This document shows positions 1 through 8,023 of a stretch of 64,000 nucleotides of DNA, piece after piece. The stretch is from the NCBI GenBank assembly GCA_019694435.1, contig JAIBBZ010000025.1:1-64000 (forward strand), in the 5' to 3' direction. Position numbers and translations under genes: made by a program. Origin of the DNA: Pirellulales bacterium. Lineage in GTDB: Bacteria > Planctomycetota > Planctomycetia > Pirellulales > JAEUIK01. The notes under the pieces were generated by a model. The model had not been told where the DNA came from, did no database searches, and saw only the letters and a list, made by a program, of their open reading frames with translations. How positions within the stretch are numbered: the stretch's first letter is position 1; the number at the start of each line of letters is the position of its first letter.

Positions 1-1590
1 CCTGCGCGGCGCCTCGATGCGGTGCGCGTGATGCAGCGGGTGCTCGGAGACGTGTTTTTGACGTCGCAGCGCCGCGAGGTACTGCCCGGCTATACGGCGC
101 TTTTTCCTGGGCAAATCGAGTGGCATTTGCGCGAGCCTGTCGCCGACCGAATTGCCGGCGAGCTGGCGACCACCGAGCCCGAGCTACGGCGCGAGCTGGC
201 GCGGTTGCTGGCCATGCTGCCGGCAGCGAGTTCCTTGGCGCGGAAAAACGTGGCCGACCTGCTGACGCCGGACGGCGACCTGGTCGACGACGTCCATTTT
301 CTGACGGTGCTCGCGTGTATCACGGGCGCCGACAACGACACGACACGCTCCCAGATCGCCGCGGCGCTGGTGGGGCTGCACGCGAAGCTGGCCGCGGTGG
401 GCGGCGTGCCCAGTCGCGAATGGCCCGCCTGGGTCGGCGGGGTTTTTGCGCGACTCGTCGAACTCGACCCGGCGCTTGCGCCGACAGTGGTCGATCGCCC
501 GGAGTTTGGCGCCGCGGAGCATGCGCTGTATGCCGAGCCACTCGACGCAAAACTCCGTCGGGTCGCGGCGGATAAGATCGTTGCTCGGCTGATTCGGGAC
601 GATGCGGGCGAAACCCGGATTACGCCCGAGATCGTGCAGCTTGCCCGCAGCCTCGACGACGGCGCGGCGCTGCGCGCCTTGCGGATCTTCTGGGACCGCA
701 ACTCGGCCCGTGACGCCGTGGCGATCGCCCTGGCGGCGTATGTCCAGGGCGCCGATCGCCCGCGATTGCTCGAAGCGCTGTCGTCGACCGACGCCGGGGT
801 CGTGCGCCGCGTGGCCGAGGCCCTGGCGGCGATGCCGAATCAGCTGGACGACGCGCAGGCTGCGGCCGACGAAGCGACCGCGCTGGTCGGCGCGCTCGAC
901 CGTCGCGTGCGATCGTCCGGCGGAGCGGAGCAAGAGCGTGCCAAGGCCAGCGTCGAACGTGAGGCGTGCGCGGCGCTTGTCGTAGCGCTTGAACGGCTGG
1001 CTGGGCAGTCGTTCGGCATCGATGCCGCAGACCAGGATTTGCAGCGGGCCTATGCCCCCTGTTTCGCCTGGTACGAACAGGCCTATCCCGAGGATGCCCA
1101 GCGGCAGAAGCAACGCGGCGCCGGCGCCGATTGGGCGGTGCGCCTTGCCAGTGCGCCCTGGGAGACGGCAGACGTTGCTCGTGGGCGGGTCGCGTACGAG
1201 CGAAAATCGTGCGCCGGTTGTCACGCGGGCGCCGACCGGCTGGGCCCGGACCTGACCGGCGTGACCGCGCGTCTGACGCGCGAGGATCTGTTCCTGGCAA
1301 TCGTGGCTCCGAACCGCGCGTTTTCGCCGCAGTACGAGGCGACGCTCGCCGTCACGCGCTCCGGCCAGATTCATCAGGGAATGATCGTCTACGAGTCGCC
1401 CGAGGGGACGTTGCTGCGAACCGGGGCCGCCACGACCGTGCGCATCGACGGTAGCGATCTCGTACAACTCGAACCGTCGGGCCGGTCGTTCATGCCCGAG
1501 GGTCTGCTCGACCAGGCGAGCGACCAGGAGTTGGCTGATCTTTACGCCTACCTGCAAACTCTGCAGCCGCAGGGTGGCGGCAAGCCGTAA
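1..1590 (+). CDS. C-terminal part of HEAT-repeat / haem-binding (cytochrome c-like) protein, 5' truncated by window edge
   Basis: The frame is open from base 1, so the gene begins upstream; the first ATG at 22 is probably internal. The visible 529 residues consist of alpha-helical, HEAT-like segments followed by a C-terminal class I cytochrome c domain with one haem motif C-A-G-C-H (codons from 1210) and a candidate distal Met in 'SFMPEG' near 1490. This arrangement is the planctomycete putative haem-binding C-terminal domain (TIGR02603 type), usually found at the end of very large exported proteins that carry a sugar-dehydrogenase-like beta-propeller at the N-terminus; that N-terminal part is not visible here. 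A periplasmic electron-transfer or dehydrogenase role is inferred from the family. It ends convergent with the SRPBCC gene, 25 bp away. Confidence 0.85.
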   Translation, partial: PARRLDAVRVMQRVLGDVFLTSQRREVLPGYTALFPGQIEWHLREPVADRIAGELATTEPELRRELARLLAMLPAASSLARKNVADLLTPDGDLVDDVHFLTVLACITGADNDTTRSQIAAALVGLHAKLAAVGGVPSREWPAWVGGVFARLVELDPALAPTVVDRPEFGAAEHALYAEPLDAKLRRVAADKIVARLIRDDAGETRITPEIVQLARSLDDGAALRALRIFWDRNSARDAVAIALAAYVQGADRPRLLEALSSTDAGVVRRVAEALAAMPNQLDDAQAAADEATALVGALDRRVRSSGGAEQERAKASVEREACAALVVALERLAGQSFGIDAADQDLQRAYAPCFAWYEQAYPEDAQRQKQRGAGADWAVRLASAPWETADVARGRVAYERKSCAGCHAGADRLGPDLTGVTARLTREDLFLAIVAPNRAFSPQYEATLAVTRSGQIHQGMIVYESPEGTLLRTGAATTVRIDGSDLVQLEPSGRSFMPEGLLDQASDQELADLYAYLQTLQPQGGGKP

Positions 1591-1615
1591 TGCCCGGCCG
1601 CGCGCCGGTAGCGCC

Positions 1616-2077
1616 TTAGACGGCTGTCGCGGCAAGCCGGCGGGCGAGCCGGCGCCAGCGCCACTGCCGGTAGCGAAAGAAGACCGACGCTATCAGCCAG
1701 GCCAAAGGCGTCATCAGGCCCGCGTCGATCTCGACCTCGTCGGTATAGCGACAGCGCTGCTCGTCGATCGGCGCGAGGTGCAGGGTGTGGTTCCACACGC
1801 GCAGCGGGCCGCCGCGCTCGCGTGTTCGCATCGTCAGCGTGCCGGGATCGATCGCGATGATCGACAGCTCATGGCGCCACGCTGGTAGCAAGCCAGCGAG
1901 ATAAATTCGCAATTCCCAGCGTGCGCCGGGTTCCCAGTTTCCGGTGGGTGGCGGTCCCTCGAGCACGCGAAAGCCGAGCAATCCGCGCGTCACTTCGGTA
2001 AACGTTTCGATGCAAAGCAGCGCGTCCCATGCGCGCGGGGCCGACGTATCGAGCAGTGTGGTCAGCCGAAGATTCAT
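1616..2077 (-). CDS. SRPBCC-family (polyketide cyclase/START-like) protein
   Basis: A 153-residue protein beginning 'MNLRLTTLLDTSAPRAWDAL', the typical first strand and helix of the SRPBCC/START-like fold that binds hydrophobic ligands in a deep cavity. The alternating beta pattern continues through 'WELRIYLAGLLPAWRHELSI' and ends in a long helix near residues 120-150 rich in Arg and Trp. No catalytic residue can be assigned and no ligand is known. It lies 29 bp downstream of the AIM24-like gene on the same strand, so the two are probably cotranscribed. It could equally be called a conserved hypothetical; only the fold assignment is supported. Confidence 0.7.
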   Translation of the reverse strand: MNLRLTTLLDTSAPRAWDALLCIETFTEVTRGLLGFRVLEGPPPTGNWEPGARWELRIYLAGLLPAWRHELSIIAIDPGTLTMRTRERGGPLRVWNHTLHLAPIDEQRCRYTDEVEIDAGLMTPLAWLIASVFFRYRQWRWRRLARRLAATAV

Positions 2078-2106
2078 GCGGGTTCAGGCGAGGCCGTCGT
2101 CCGGCG

Positions 2107-3117
2107 TCATGAATTGTCGCCGTCGAGCAGCCGCCCGAATCCGCCGAGCACCGAGCCCTCTTCGCGTCCGGATCGGCCGGGCGCCGGGGCATTGGCCAGA
2201 ATGCGGCCAGCCAACCGGGCAAAGGGGAGCGATTGCAGCCAGATTTCGCCGGGACCGGTCAAGGTGGCCAGGAACAGGCCTTCGCCGCCGAACAAGGTGT
2301 TGCGCACGCCGCCGGTGAGCTGGATGTCGTAGGTCACGCTGGGTCGCAAGGCGACGATGCAACCGGTGTCGACGCGCATGGTCTCGCCGGGAGCCAGGGT
2401 CCGCCGCATCAACGCGCCGCCGGCATGGACCATGACCAGGCCGTCGCCGGTCAGGCGCTGCATGATGAACCCTTCACCGCCGAACAGGCCGGCGAGAATC
2501 TTCTTCTGGAAGGCGATGCCGATCTGCACGCCGCGCGCGGCGCACAAGAAAGAGTCTTTCTGGCAAATCAACTCGCCGCCCATCTGGCTCAGGTCGAGCG
2601 GTAGGATCGACCCGGGATAGGGCGCGGCGAATGCCACCTGCTCGCGGCGCGAGCCCTCGTTGTAAAACGTGGTCATGAACAGCGATTCGCCGGTCAGGAT
2701 GCGCTTGCCGGCCGACATCACTTTGCCCAAGAAGCCTGTCGCTTGCGCCGACGGATCGCCGAAGACCGTTTGCATCCTGATCCCCGGCGACATGTACATC
2801 ATGCCGCCCGACTCGGCCGTGACCATCTCGCCAGGGTCGAGCGTGATCTCGACGTATTGCATCTCCTGGCCGAACAGCTCGTAGTCGATCTCGTCGGCAC
2901 GGCGCCCCGAGGGAGGAGGCGGTGGCGCCGCGCCACCGCTCATTCGCTCGACGATGGCCTGCACGTGGCGGGCCTCGATCCAACTGTTCACGCCGGGGCC
3001 GTAGACCAGCGTTTGCGGCCCTTGCGCTTGGGGCAATCGCGCGACAAGCTCGTCGAGCGACATCGGGCCTACGGAATTGTTTCCCTGAGCGTAGTACCAG
3101 GCAGGATCGGCCGGCAT
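2107..3117 (-). CDS. GYF-like domain plus AIM24 (TIGR00266) family protein
   Basis: A 336-residue protein. Residues 1-50 form a GYF_2-like module ('WYYAQGNNSVGPMSLDELV'), which in bacteria often precedes membrane-associated or exported domains. From about residue 75 to 300 the protein matches the AIM24/TIGR00266 beta-helical fold: a Gly-rich repeat pattern with 'ESGGMMYMSPGI', 'GGEGFIMQRLTGDG' and 'GEGLFLATLTGPG'. The function of the family is unsettled (the mitochondrial homologue AIM24 affects inner-membrane organisation). I chose the ATG at 3117 over an upstream in-frame ATG at 3231 because the first recognisable domain starts here and a GAGGA Shine-Dalgarno lies about 6 nt upstream. The SRPBCC gene follows after 29 bp. 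Confidence 0.8.
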   Translation of the reverse strand: MPADPAWYYAQGNNSVGPMSLDELVARLPQAQGPQTLVYGPGVNSWIEARHVQAIVERMSGGAAPPPPPSGRRADEIDYELFGQEMQYVEITLDPGEMVTAESGGMMYMSPGIRMQTVFGDPSAQATGFLGKVMSAGKRILTGESLFMTTFYNEGSRREQVAFAAPYPGSILPLDLSQMGGELICQKDSFLCAARGVQIGIAFQKKILAGLFGGEGFIMQRLTGDGLVMVHAGGALMRRTLAPGETMRVDTGCIVALRPSVTYDIQLTGGVRNTLFGGEGLFLATLTGPGEIWLQSLPFARLAGRILANAPAPGRSGREEGSVLGGFGRLLDGDNS

Positions 3118-3332
3118 GGGGTTCCTCGGGCAGCTTGCGTGGGGCGACGGGCAGACGCCTGGGAATGCATTCGGCGGGCGCCTGCGAATCTTGCTGCCGC
3201 TATCTTGCCGGCCGACCAAACAGCGTGGCAAGCGGATCTGGCAACACGGATCGTCGCGGCCTAGGCAGCCGGCACCGCGCCTCTAGAATAGGGCGTTTTC
3301 GGCCCCTGTCATCCGGTCTTGCGAAAAACTCC

Positions 3333-3710
3333 ATGCCCGAACCTCTGGTGCATCCCTGTTCGTTCCAGCCCGAAGCGCGGGCCGAATTTCTCCCGGAAAA
3401 GATGGGCAAGGCAACGCTGTTCGAGTCGCCCCGGCTCTTGGTCGGGCTGAATTGCTTCGAGCCGGGCCAGGAACATGCCCTGCATGCCCATGCCGGACAG
3501 GACAAGGTGTATCACGTCTTGGCAGGCAACGGCCTGTTCCTGCTCGAGGACCGCGAACTGGATTTGCGGCCGGGGCTGATGCTTGTGGCGCCCGAGGGCG
3601 TACCGCACGGCATCCGAAACACGGGTCGTGATCGTCTCGTCGTGCTGGCCATCTTGGCGCCGGCGCCGCGGGCGGCCAACCCCGCGACGCGAGGGACTAC
3701 GCAGCCATGA
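3333..3710 (+). CDS. Small single-domain cupin protein
   Basis: A 125-residue protein consisting of one cupin barrel. Motif 1 is recognisable as 'HALHAHAGQDKVYHVLAG' with the H-x-H metal pair; the usual Glu that follows is not obvious (Asp or Lys occupies the position). Motif 2 is 'PEGVPHGIRN' with the third His. The substrate cannot be read from sequence; small cupins of this type serve as dioxygenases, isomerases or binding proteins. The ATG at 3333 is preferred because the much longer open frame upstream has no domain content. Its last codons overlap the next gene (ATG at 3707) by 4 bp, which indicates translational coupling. Confidence 0.75.
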   Translation: MPEPLVHPCSFQPEARAEFLPEKMGKATLFESPRLLVGLNCFEPGQEHALHAHAGQDKVYHVLAGNGLFLLEDRELDLRPGLMLVAPEGVPHGIRNTGRDRLVVLAILAPAPRAANPATRGTTQP

Positions 3711-4234
3711 TGCCCGGCGACTTCTTCATTGGTCCGATCGGTCCGATCGAAATCTTGACGATTCTCCTCACGATGATCGTGTGGATCCTTACCGCGCTGG
3801 GAATCGCGGTCCGGCGCCAGGTGGGCGACGTGATCGCCGAGACGCCGCAAACGCGGCTCGGCCAGGCGTTGCATTGGGGTCCACTCGTGCTGCTGGCGAT
3901 CAGCTTTGCGGTGCAGGCAGGCCAGAAGGATTTCGATCTGGTCGCGCTGTCGCGCGGTCCGCTGGCGTTGGTGTTGCTCGTCAGCCTGATCGTGGCCTAC
4001 CGGCTGGGCGTTCGATGGGGGCGCTGGACCATCGGCACCCAAGGCATCGCCCATCACAGTCTGCAATTCTGGCCCTGGGACGATCTTGCGGGCTACCGGT
4101 TCGAGGGTGCCGCCGGCGAAGCCTTGAAGCTGAGCTTTCCGGGCGGCAGCCTGAGCGTGCCCACACCATCGGCGCTCAGGGCCAACGTCGAAGCCGTGCT
4201 GCGTCGCCTCCACGCGCCAGCCCAGTCGCCCTGA
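3707..4234 (+). CDS. Predicted membrane protein with cytoplasmic PH-like tail
   Basis: 175 residues with three predicted membrane segments (about residues 12-35, 56-72 and 84-102) followed by a soluble C-terminal part, 'WGRWTIGTQGIAHHSLQFWP' and 'WDDLAGYRFEG'. That pattern resembles the small PH-like domain (DUF5673-type) that follows membrane helices in several uncharacterised bacterial proteins. No catalytic motif is seen. The start overlaps the cupin stop by 4 bp, so the two are almost certainly cotranscribed. The stop codon lies inside the first copy of a 22-bp direct repeat. Confidence 0.65.
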   Translation: MMPGDFFIGPIGPIEILTILLTMIVWILTALGIAVRRQVGDVIAETPQTRLGQALHWGPLVLLAISFAVQAGQKDFDLVALSRGPLALVLLVSLIVAYRLGVRWGRWTIGTQGIAHHSLQFWPWDDLAGYRFEGAAGEALKLSFPGGSLSVPTPSALRANVEAVLRRLHAPAQSP

Positions 4235-4266
4235 GCGGCGCCAACCCAGTCGCTCAGAGCGGCGCC
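4221..4266. repeat. 22-bp imperfect tandem direct repeat
   Basis: Two copies, 4221-4242 and 4245-4266, separated by 2 bp and differing at two positions; both begin CCCAGTCGC and end GAGCGGCGCC. The first copy covers the last codons and stop of the membrane-protein gene. It sits in the short gap between two convergent genes, so it may come from a local slippage duplication rather than be a regulatory element. Confidence 0.7.
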
Positions 4267-4280
4267 GGCCGGGCGACGCT

Positions 4281-5600
4281 TCATGTCCACGAATGCGGCT
4301 GGCCCGTCGATTCGAGCACGCTGAGCCAGAGATCGCCTTCTGGTTCGACGCGCCTGCGTGCGGCAATCACGGCCTGCATGGGCAGGTGTACGTAGCGCTC
4401 GTGCCATTGCCCGACGACCATGGCCGTCTTCCCGGCCATCGCCGCATGGACGGCGTTTTGGGCCAGCCGCCAGCAGTAGACGCCGTCGGTGGCGTTGGCC
4501 GGCTGGCTACGGATCATGTAGCTCGGGTCGAGATACTTGAGGTTGACCTCCCGGCCGAGTTGCTTGAAGTGATCGCGAATGGCGTCGGCCAGAAAGGGGC
4601 CGACGTCGTGCAGCTTGACGTTGCCCGAAGCGTCATGGCGTGCCGGGCTGTCGCTCCAGATGTTTTGTCCTGCGCCTTCGGCCACGACCACCACGGCATG
4701 TCCTCGCCGTTCGAGACGCGTTCCGAGAGAGTGCAGGAATCCGCGCGGACCATCGAGCTGTAGCGGTACCTCGGGGATCAGCGTGAAATTCACATGGCTC
4801 GTGGCCAGGGTCGCCAGGCAGGCGATGAATCCTGAGTGCCGTCCCATCAACTTGACCAGGCCGACGCCGTTGGGGGCGCCCGTGGCCTCGTTGTGTGCCC
4901 CGACGATCACGTCGACGGCCTGTTCATAAGCGGTGCCAAAGCCAAAGCTCTGGTCGAGGTACATGATGTCGTTGTCGATCGTCTTGGGGACGCCGACCAC
5001 CGCAATCGGCAGCCCGCGCCGGGCGACTTCAGCGGCGATCGCCAGCGCGCCGCGCAGGGTGCCGTCGCCGCCGATGGTGAACAGGACGTTGACCCCCAGG
5101 TCGACGAGGCAGTCGACCATCTCGGCAGGCTCCTGGGGCCCGCGCGACGACGACAACAGCGTTCCGCCGCGAAGATGAATCTCGCTGACGTCGTGTACCG
5201 TCAGCCGCAGGGCTTCGCCGCGATGGGCGCGCGTCAGCCCCTGGTAGCCGTAACGAAAACCGAGGCACTCGCGGACGCCGTAGCGATAGTGGGCCACCGT
5301 CACCAGCCCCCGGACGACGTTATTCAGACCCGGACACAGGCCACCGCAGGTGACGATGCCGATCCGGGTATGCGCTGGATCGAAATAGATCGCTTCGCGT
5401 GGGCCCGCTAGTTCGATGGTCGGGCGTTCGGCGATCGCCTCGGGCGTCGTAGCCGCGGTGACATGATCGTCGAACAAGATCCGCTCGTCGTCGCCGACGA
5501 AATAGCAGGCGCGCGCCGTGTCGGTGCCGCCGGCCACGATCGGCGATGGATGCTTGCATCGGCCCAGCGAGGCGATTGAAAAATCAGGCACATGGTTCAC
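4281..5600 (-). CDS. pfkA: ATP-dependent 6-phosphofructokinase (group with PPi-PFK-like motif)
   Basis: A 439-residue PfkA-superfamily enzyme that phosphorylates fructose 6-phosphate in glycolysis. Visible motifs: 'GGLCPGLNN' (about residues 86-94), 'GGDGT' (177-181), 'PKTIDND' (205-211) and 'MGRHSG' (252-257). Gly in GGDGT is the mark of ATP use, because PPi enzymes have Asp there. The Lys of PKTIDND is otherwise seen in PPi-dependent enzymes and in the 'group X' ATP enzymes such as the trypanosomal PFK, so this belongs to that mixed class. The N-terminal extension of about 75 residues before the Rossmann part also fits that class. It lies 39 bp behind the amidohydrolase gene and could be the last gene of a three-gene transcript, with a GAGAGGGGG Shine-Dalgarno of its own. 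Confidence 0.9.
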   Translation of the reverse strand: MNHVPDFSIASLGRCKHPSPIVAGGTDTARACYFVGDDERILFDDHVTAATTPEAIAERPTIELAGPREAIYFDPAHTRIGIVTCGGLCPGLNNVVRGLVTVAHYRYGVRECLGFRYGYQGLTRAHRGEALRLTVHDVSEIHLRGGTLLSSSRGPQEPAEMVDCLVDLGVNVLFTIGGDGTLRGALAIAAEVARRGLPIAVVGVPKTIDNDIMYLDQSFGFGTAYEQAVDVIVGAHNEATGAPNGVGLVKLMGRHSGFIACLATLATSHVNFTLIPEVPLQLDGPRGFLHSLGTRLERRGHAVVVVAEGAGQNIWSDSPARHDASGNVKLHDVGPFLADAIRDHFKQLGREVNLKYLDPSYMIRSQPANATDGVYCWRLAQNAVHAAMAGKTAMVVGQWHERYVHLPMQAVIAARRRVEPEGDLWLSVLESTGQPHSWT

Positions 5601-5639
5601 GTACGGCCCCCTCTCGGTTGCGGACAGTAGGCGCGCACG

Positions 5640-6908
5640 CTAGCGGTGGGCAAGCTGGCCTGCCTTGACGATGCCGCCCTGGAGCACGGCCACGAATCGC
5701 GTGCGATCTTCGAGCAAGCGGATATCGGCCAGGACGTCGCCATCGACGACGAGGCAGTCACCCAGCTTACCCGATTCGAGCGTACCGAATTCGTCCAGCC
5801 GGCCCATGATCGCGGCGCCATTACGCGTCGCGCAGGTAATCACTTCGAGCGGTGAAAAGCCGACCCGCTCGACGAAGAAGGTCAGCTCCTTGGCATACGT
5901 CCCGTGCGGGTTCCAGGCAAAGCCATAATCGCCGCCCATGCCCAGGCAGCCGCCGGCACGCAGGATGAGCTGTGCGCTGGCGATGCCTCCTTCAAGTGTT
6001 TCCCGGTGGCCGTCGACAACGCGCTGCGACATGCCGAAGTCGGGACCTCGGTCGATGCTGGCCTGTTCGAATTGCAATGCAGGCACGACAGGCGTCTGCC
6101 GCGCGAGCAGCATGTCGAGTGCTTCTTGGTCCATGAACGTGCCGTGTTCGAGCGTGTCGAAGCCGGCACGCAGGGCGTTCTTGATGCCCTCCGTGGCACG
6201 GCAATGTCCGGTGACCTTGCGGTGGTAATTGTGCGCCTCGCTGACCACGGCAGTCATCTCTTCGAGCGTCATGCACAGCGTATGGTGATCGGCCGAATCG
6301 GGCGCCGCCGCGTCGCCAGTCGGATAGGTCTTGATCCATTCGACACCATCCTTGACCAGCTTACGCACGGCCTTGCGGCCCTCGTTCGGACCATTGATCA
6401 GGATCACCAGCCCTTCCATGCCCAGCTGCAGATGGTCCGGGTTCCAATCCATCAACCCGCCGGCGCCGCAAATCTCTCGACCGCTGGCGGCCAAACGGGG
6501 CCCCGGGCAAAGGTCCTCCTCGATCGCCCTCTTCAACCAGACGTCGATATTGTGCAGGCTGCCGCCGCTGCGCGCGGCCGTGTATCCGCATTCCAGCACC
6601 AGGCGTGCGTTGGCCGCGGCCAACAAGGTGACGTATTCGACGGGGTACTTGATATCCAAGTCGGCCAGCTCGGCCACGTTGAAATATGTCGGATGAAAGT
6701 GTGCCTCGACCAGCCCGGGGAGCACGGTCCCCTCGGGGGCTTCGATCGTCGCGGCCTCAGGCGGCGTGGGCGGGGCCGCCGCGCGCGGACCGGCATAGAC
6801 GATTCGCCCGTCGCGAATCACCAGTGCCGCATCGCGAACGGGAGCATTGCCCGTTCCGTCGACCAACTGGAGGGCTCGAACGACGGTTGTTCCCTTGGCG
6901 GTTCGCAT
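5640..6908 (-). CDS. Metal-dependent amidohydrolase (imidazolonepropionase/prolidase-like)
   Basis: 422 residues with the amidohydrolase-superfamily pattern: an N-terminal beta-sandwich part, H70-x-H72 in 'VEAHFHPTYF', a candidate bridging Lys173 ('WIKTYPTG'), H215 ('TGHCRAT'), H235 ('LEHGTF') and Asp307 ('MGGDYGF'), and a C-terminal return to the beta-sandwich ('GKLGDCLVVDGD'). The overall sequence resembles the COG1228 family, whose members hydrolyse imidazolonepropionate or Xaa-Pro and related cyclic amide substrates. The substrate here cannot be decided. No signal peptide is visible, so it is probably cytoplasmic. It begins 23 bp after the alpha/beta-hydrolase stop, which indicates an operon. 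The ATG at 6908 was chosen because translation upstream of it is out-of-frame noise from the hydrolase gene. Confidence 0.85.
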   Translation of the reverse strand: MRTAKGTTVVRALQLVDGTGNAPVRDAALVIRDGRIVYAGPRAAAPPTPPEAATIEAPEGTVLPGLVEAHFHPTYFNVAELADLDIKYPVEYVTLLAAANARLVLECGYTAARSGGSLHNIDVWLKRAIEEDLCPGPRLAASGREICGAGGLMDWNPDHLQLGMEGLVILINGPNEGRKAVRKLVKDGVEWIKTYPTGDAAAPDSADHHTLCMTLEEMTAVVSEAHNYHRKVTGHCRATEGIKNALRAGFDTLEHGTFMDQEALDMLLARQTPVVPALQFEQASIDRGPDFGMSQRVVDGHRETLEGGIASAQLILRAGGCLGMGGDYGFAWNPHGTYAKELTFFVERVGFSPLEVITCATRNGAAIMGRLDEFGTLESGKLGDCLVVDGDVLADIRLLEDRTRFVAVLQGGIVKAGQLAHR

Positions 6909-6931
6909 GGCGTGGCCCGTTGCTCCAGAAC

Positions 6932-7789
6932 CTAGGCTCGGACGGCTTCGATCAAGGCGTGCACGGTGCGCTGGACCGACTCGGTCTCGGTCCAGTGAAT
7001 CAAATGCCCCGAGCCGGGAAAATCGACGACCGTGCAATCGTGCAAGGAGGTTGCCAATTCGTCCGCCTCGGCGTGCGACAGCATGCCGCCTAGCTCGGGT
7101 TTGCCGCGCAAGAGCAGCACGGGGCATTTGACCGCCGCGATGACGGCCGAGCGATCGTAGCCGCGCTGCCAGGTCGCTTCGACGAGCGGCGTGTAAACGG
7201 CCGGATCGACCTGGGCCAGGCACCGCGCCATGAAGCGCAACGTCAGCGCGTCGCGCACATCGCCGAGCCGGATCTCGCCTTGTCCATTGGGCGCGGCAAA
7301 GCGCAAATCCGCCAGCCGCTGAGCGAGCTGCTGCGCCGGTGGCCGCTTGAGTAGCAGCCGCTGGATCGCGGCGAATTGGGGCACGAAAGGCCAGTTCGCC
7401 AGATCGTCTCCCAGGGCCGCCAGTGGTGGGTCTTCGAGCACGAGGGCCGCGACCTGCTCGGGGCGCCTTGCCGCGACCGCCATGGCGACCAGCGCGCCGA
7501 GCGAATGACCGTAGACGACCGCCGGGTAGCCGCCCTGGCGGAGCGCGGCCAGCGCATCGTCGACGTAATCGACGACCAGGTACGAAGTGGCCCGCGTCGA
7601 ATGGCCGTGGCCGCGAAAATCGAGAGCGTGGATCTGCCAACGCGGCAACAGGCCGGCCAGCAGCGGCACAAAGTCCTGCCAACGCCGGCCGATTCCGTGC
7701 AATAAGAGCAGCGGCGGTCCGTGCTTCGGTCCGCTGGCCAGATTCAACCGGTCGTGGTGGCCGTCGAAGGCCTGTTCTTGAATGAGCAT
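6932..7789 (-). CDS. Alpha/beta-hydrolase fold protein
   Basis: 285 residues. The oxyanion-hole segment 'LLLHGIGRRWQDF' lies near residue 30, the nucleophile elbow 'GHSLG' places Ser96 as the nucleophile, and the catalytic His is H262 in 'GSGHLIHW'. The acid residue is less clear because the usual 'G-x-x-D' loop reads 'RGKPELGG'. The family hydrolyses esters, C-C bonds or lactones, and nothing here fixes the substrate. It is the first gene of a likely operon with the amidohydrolase and perhaps pfkA. The 234 bp upstream (7790-8023) contain no supported gene. Confidence 0.85.
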   Translation of the reverse strand: MLIQEQAFDGHHDRLNLASGPKHGPPLLLLHGIGRRWQDFVPLLAGLLPRWQIHALDFRGHGHSTRATSYLVVDYVDDALAALRQGGYPAVVYGHSLGALVAMAVAARRPEQVAALVLEDPPLAALGDDLANWPFVPQFAAIQRLLLKRPPAQQLAQRLADLRFAAPNGQGEIRLGDVRDALTLRFMARCLAQVDPAVYTPLVEATWQRGYDRSAVIAAVKCPVLLLRGKPELGGMLSHAEADELATSLHDCTVVDFPGSGHLIHWTETESVQRTVHALIEAVRA

Positions 7790-8023
7790 GGGGTAGCGTG
7801 GAGCGTAAAGCAGCGTCGGTTGAGGAGGCCATCGACCGCACGCACCGTATGCAGCGAGCGTGTCAAGGGTAACCCGCGCGGCAGCCTAAGAGCAGCGGCC
7901 CGCGCGTGTCAAGCAGCGGCGCGATGATGTTGCGTGTTTTCCTGCCGGCCGCGGGGCAAGGCATCGCGAAGATGACCTGCCGCTGCACGCCGAATTGCAT
8001 GTACCGGCGGCTTGCCGGGCGCA

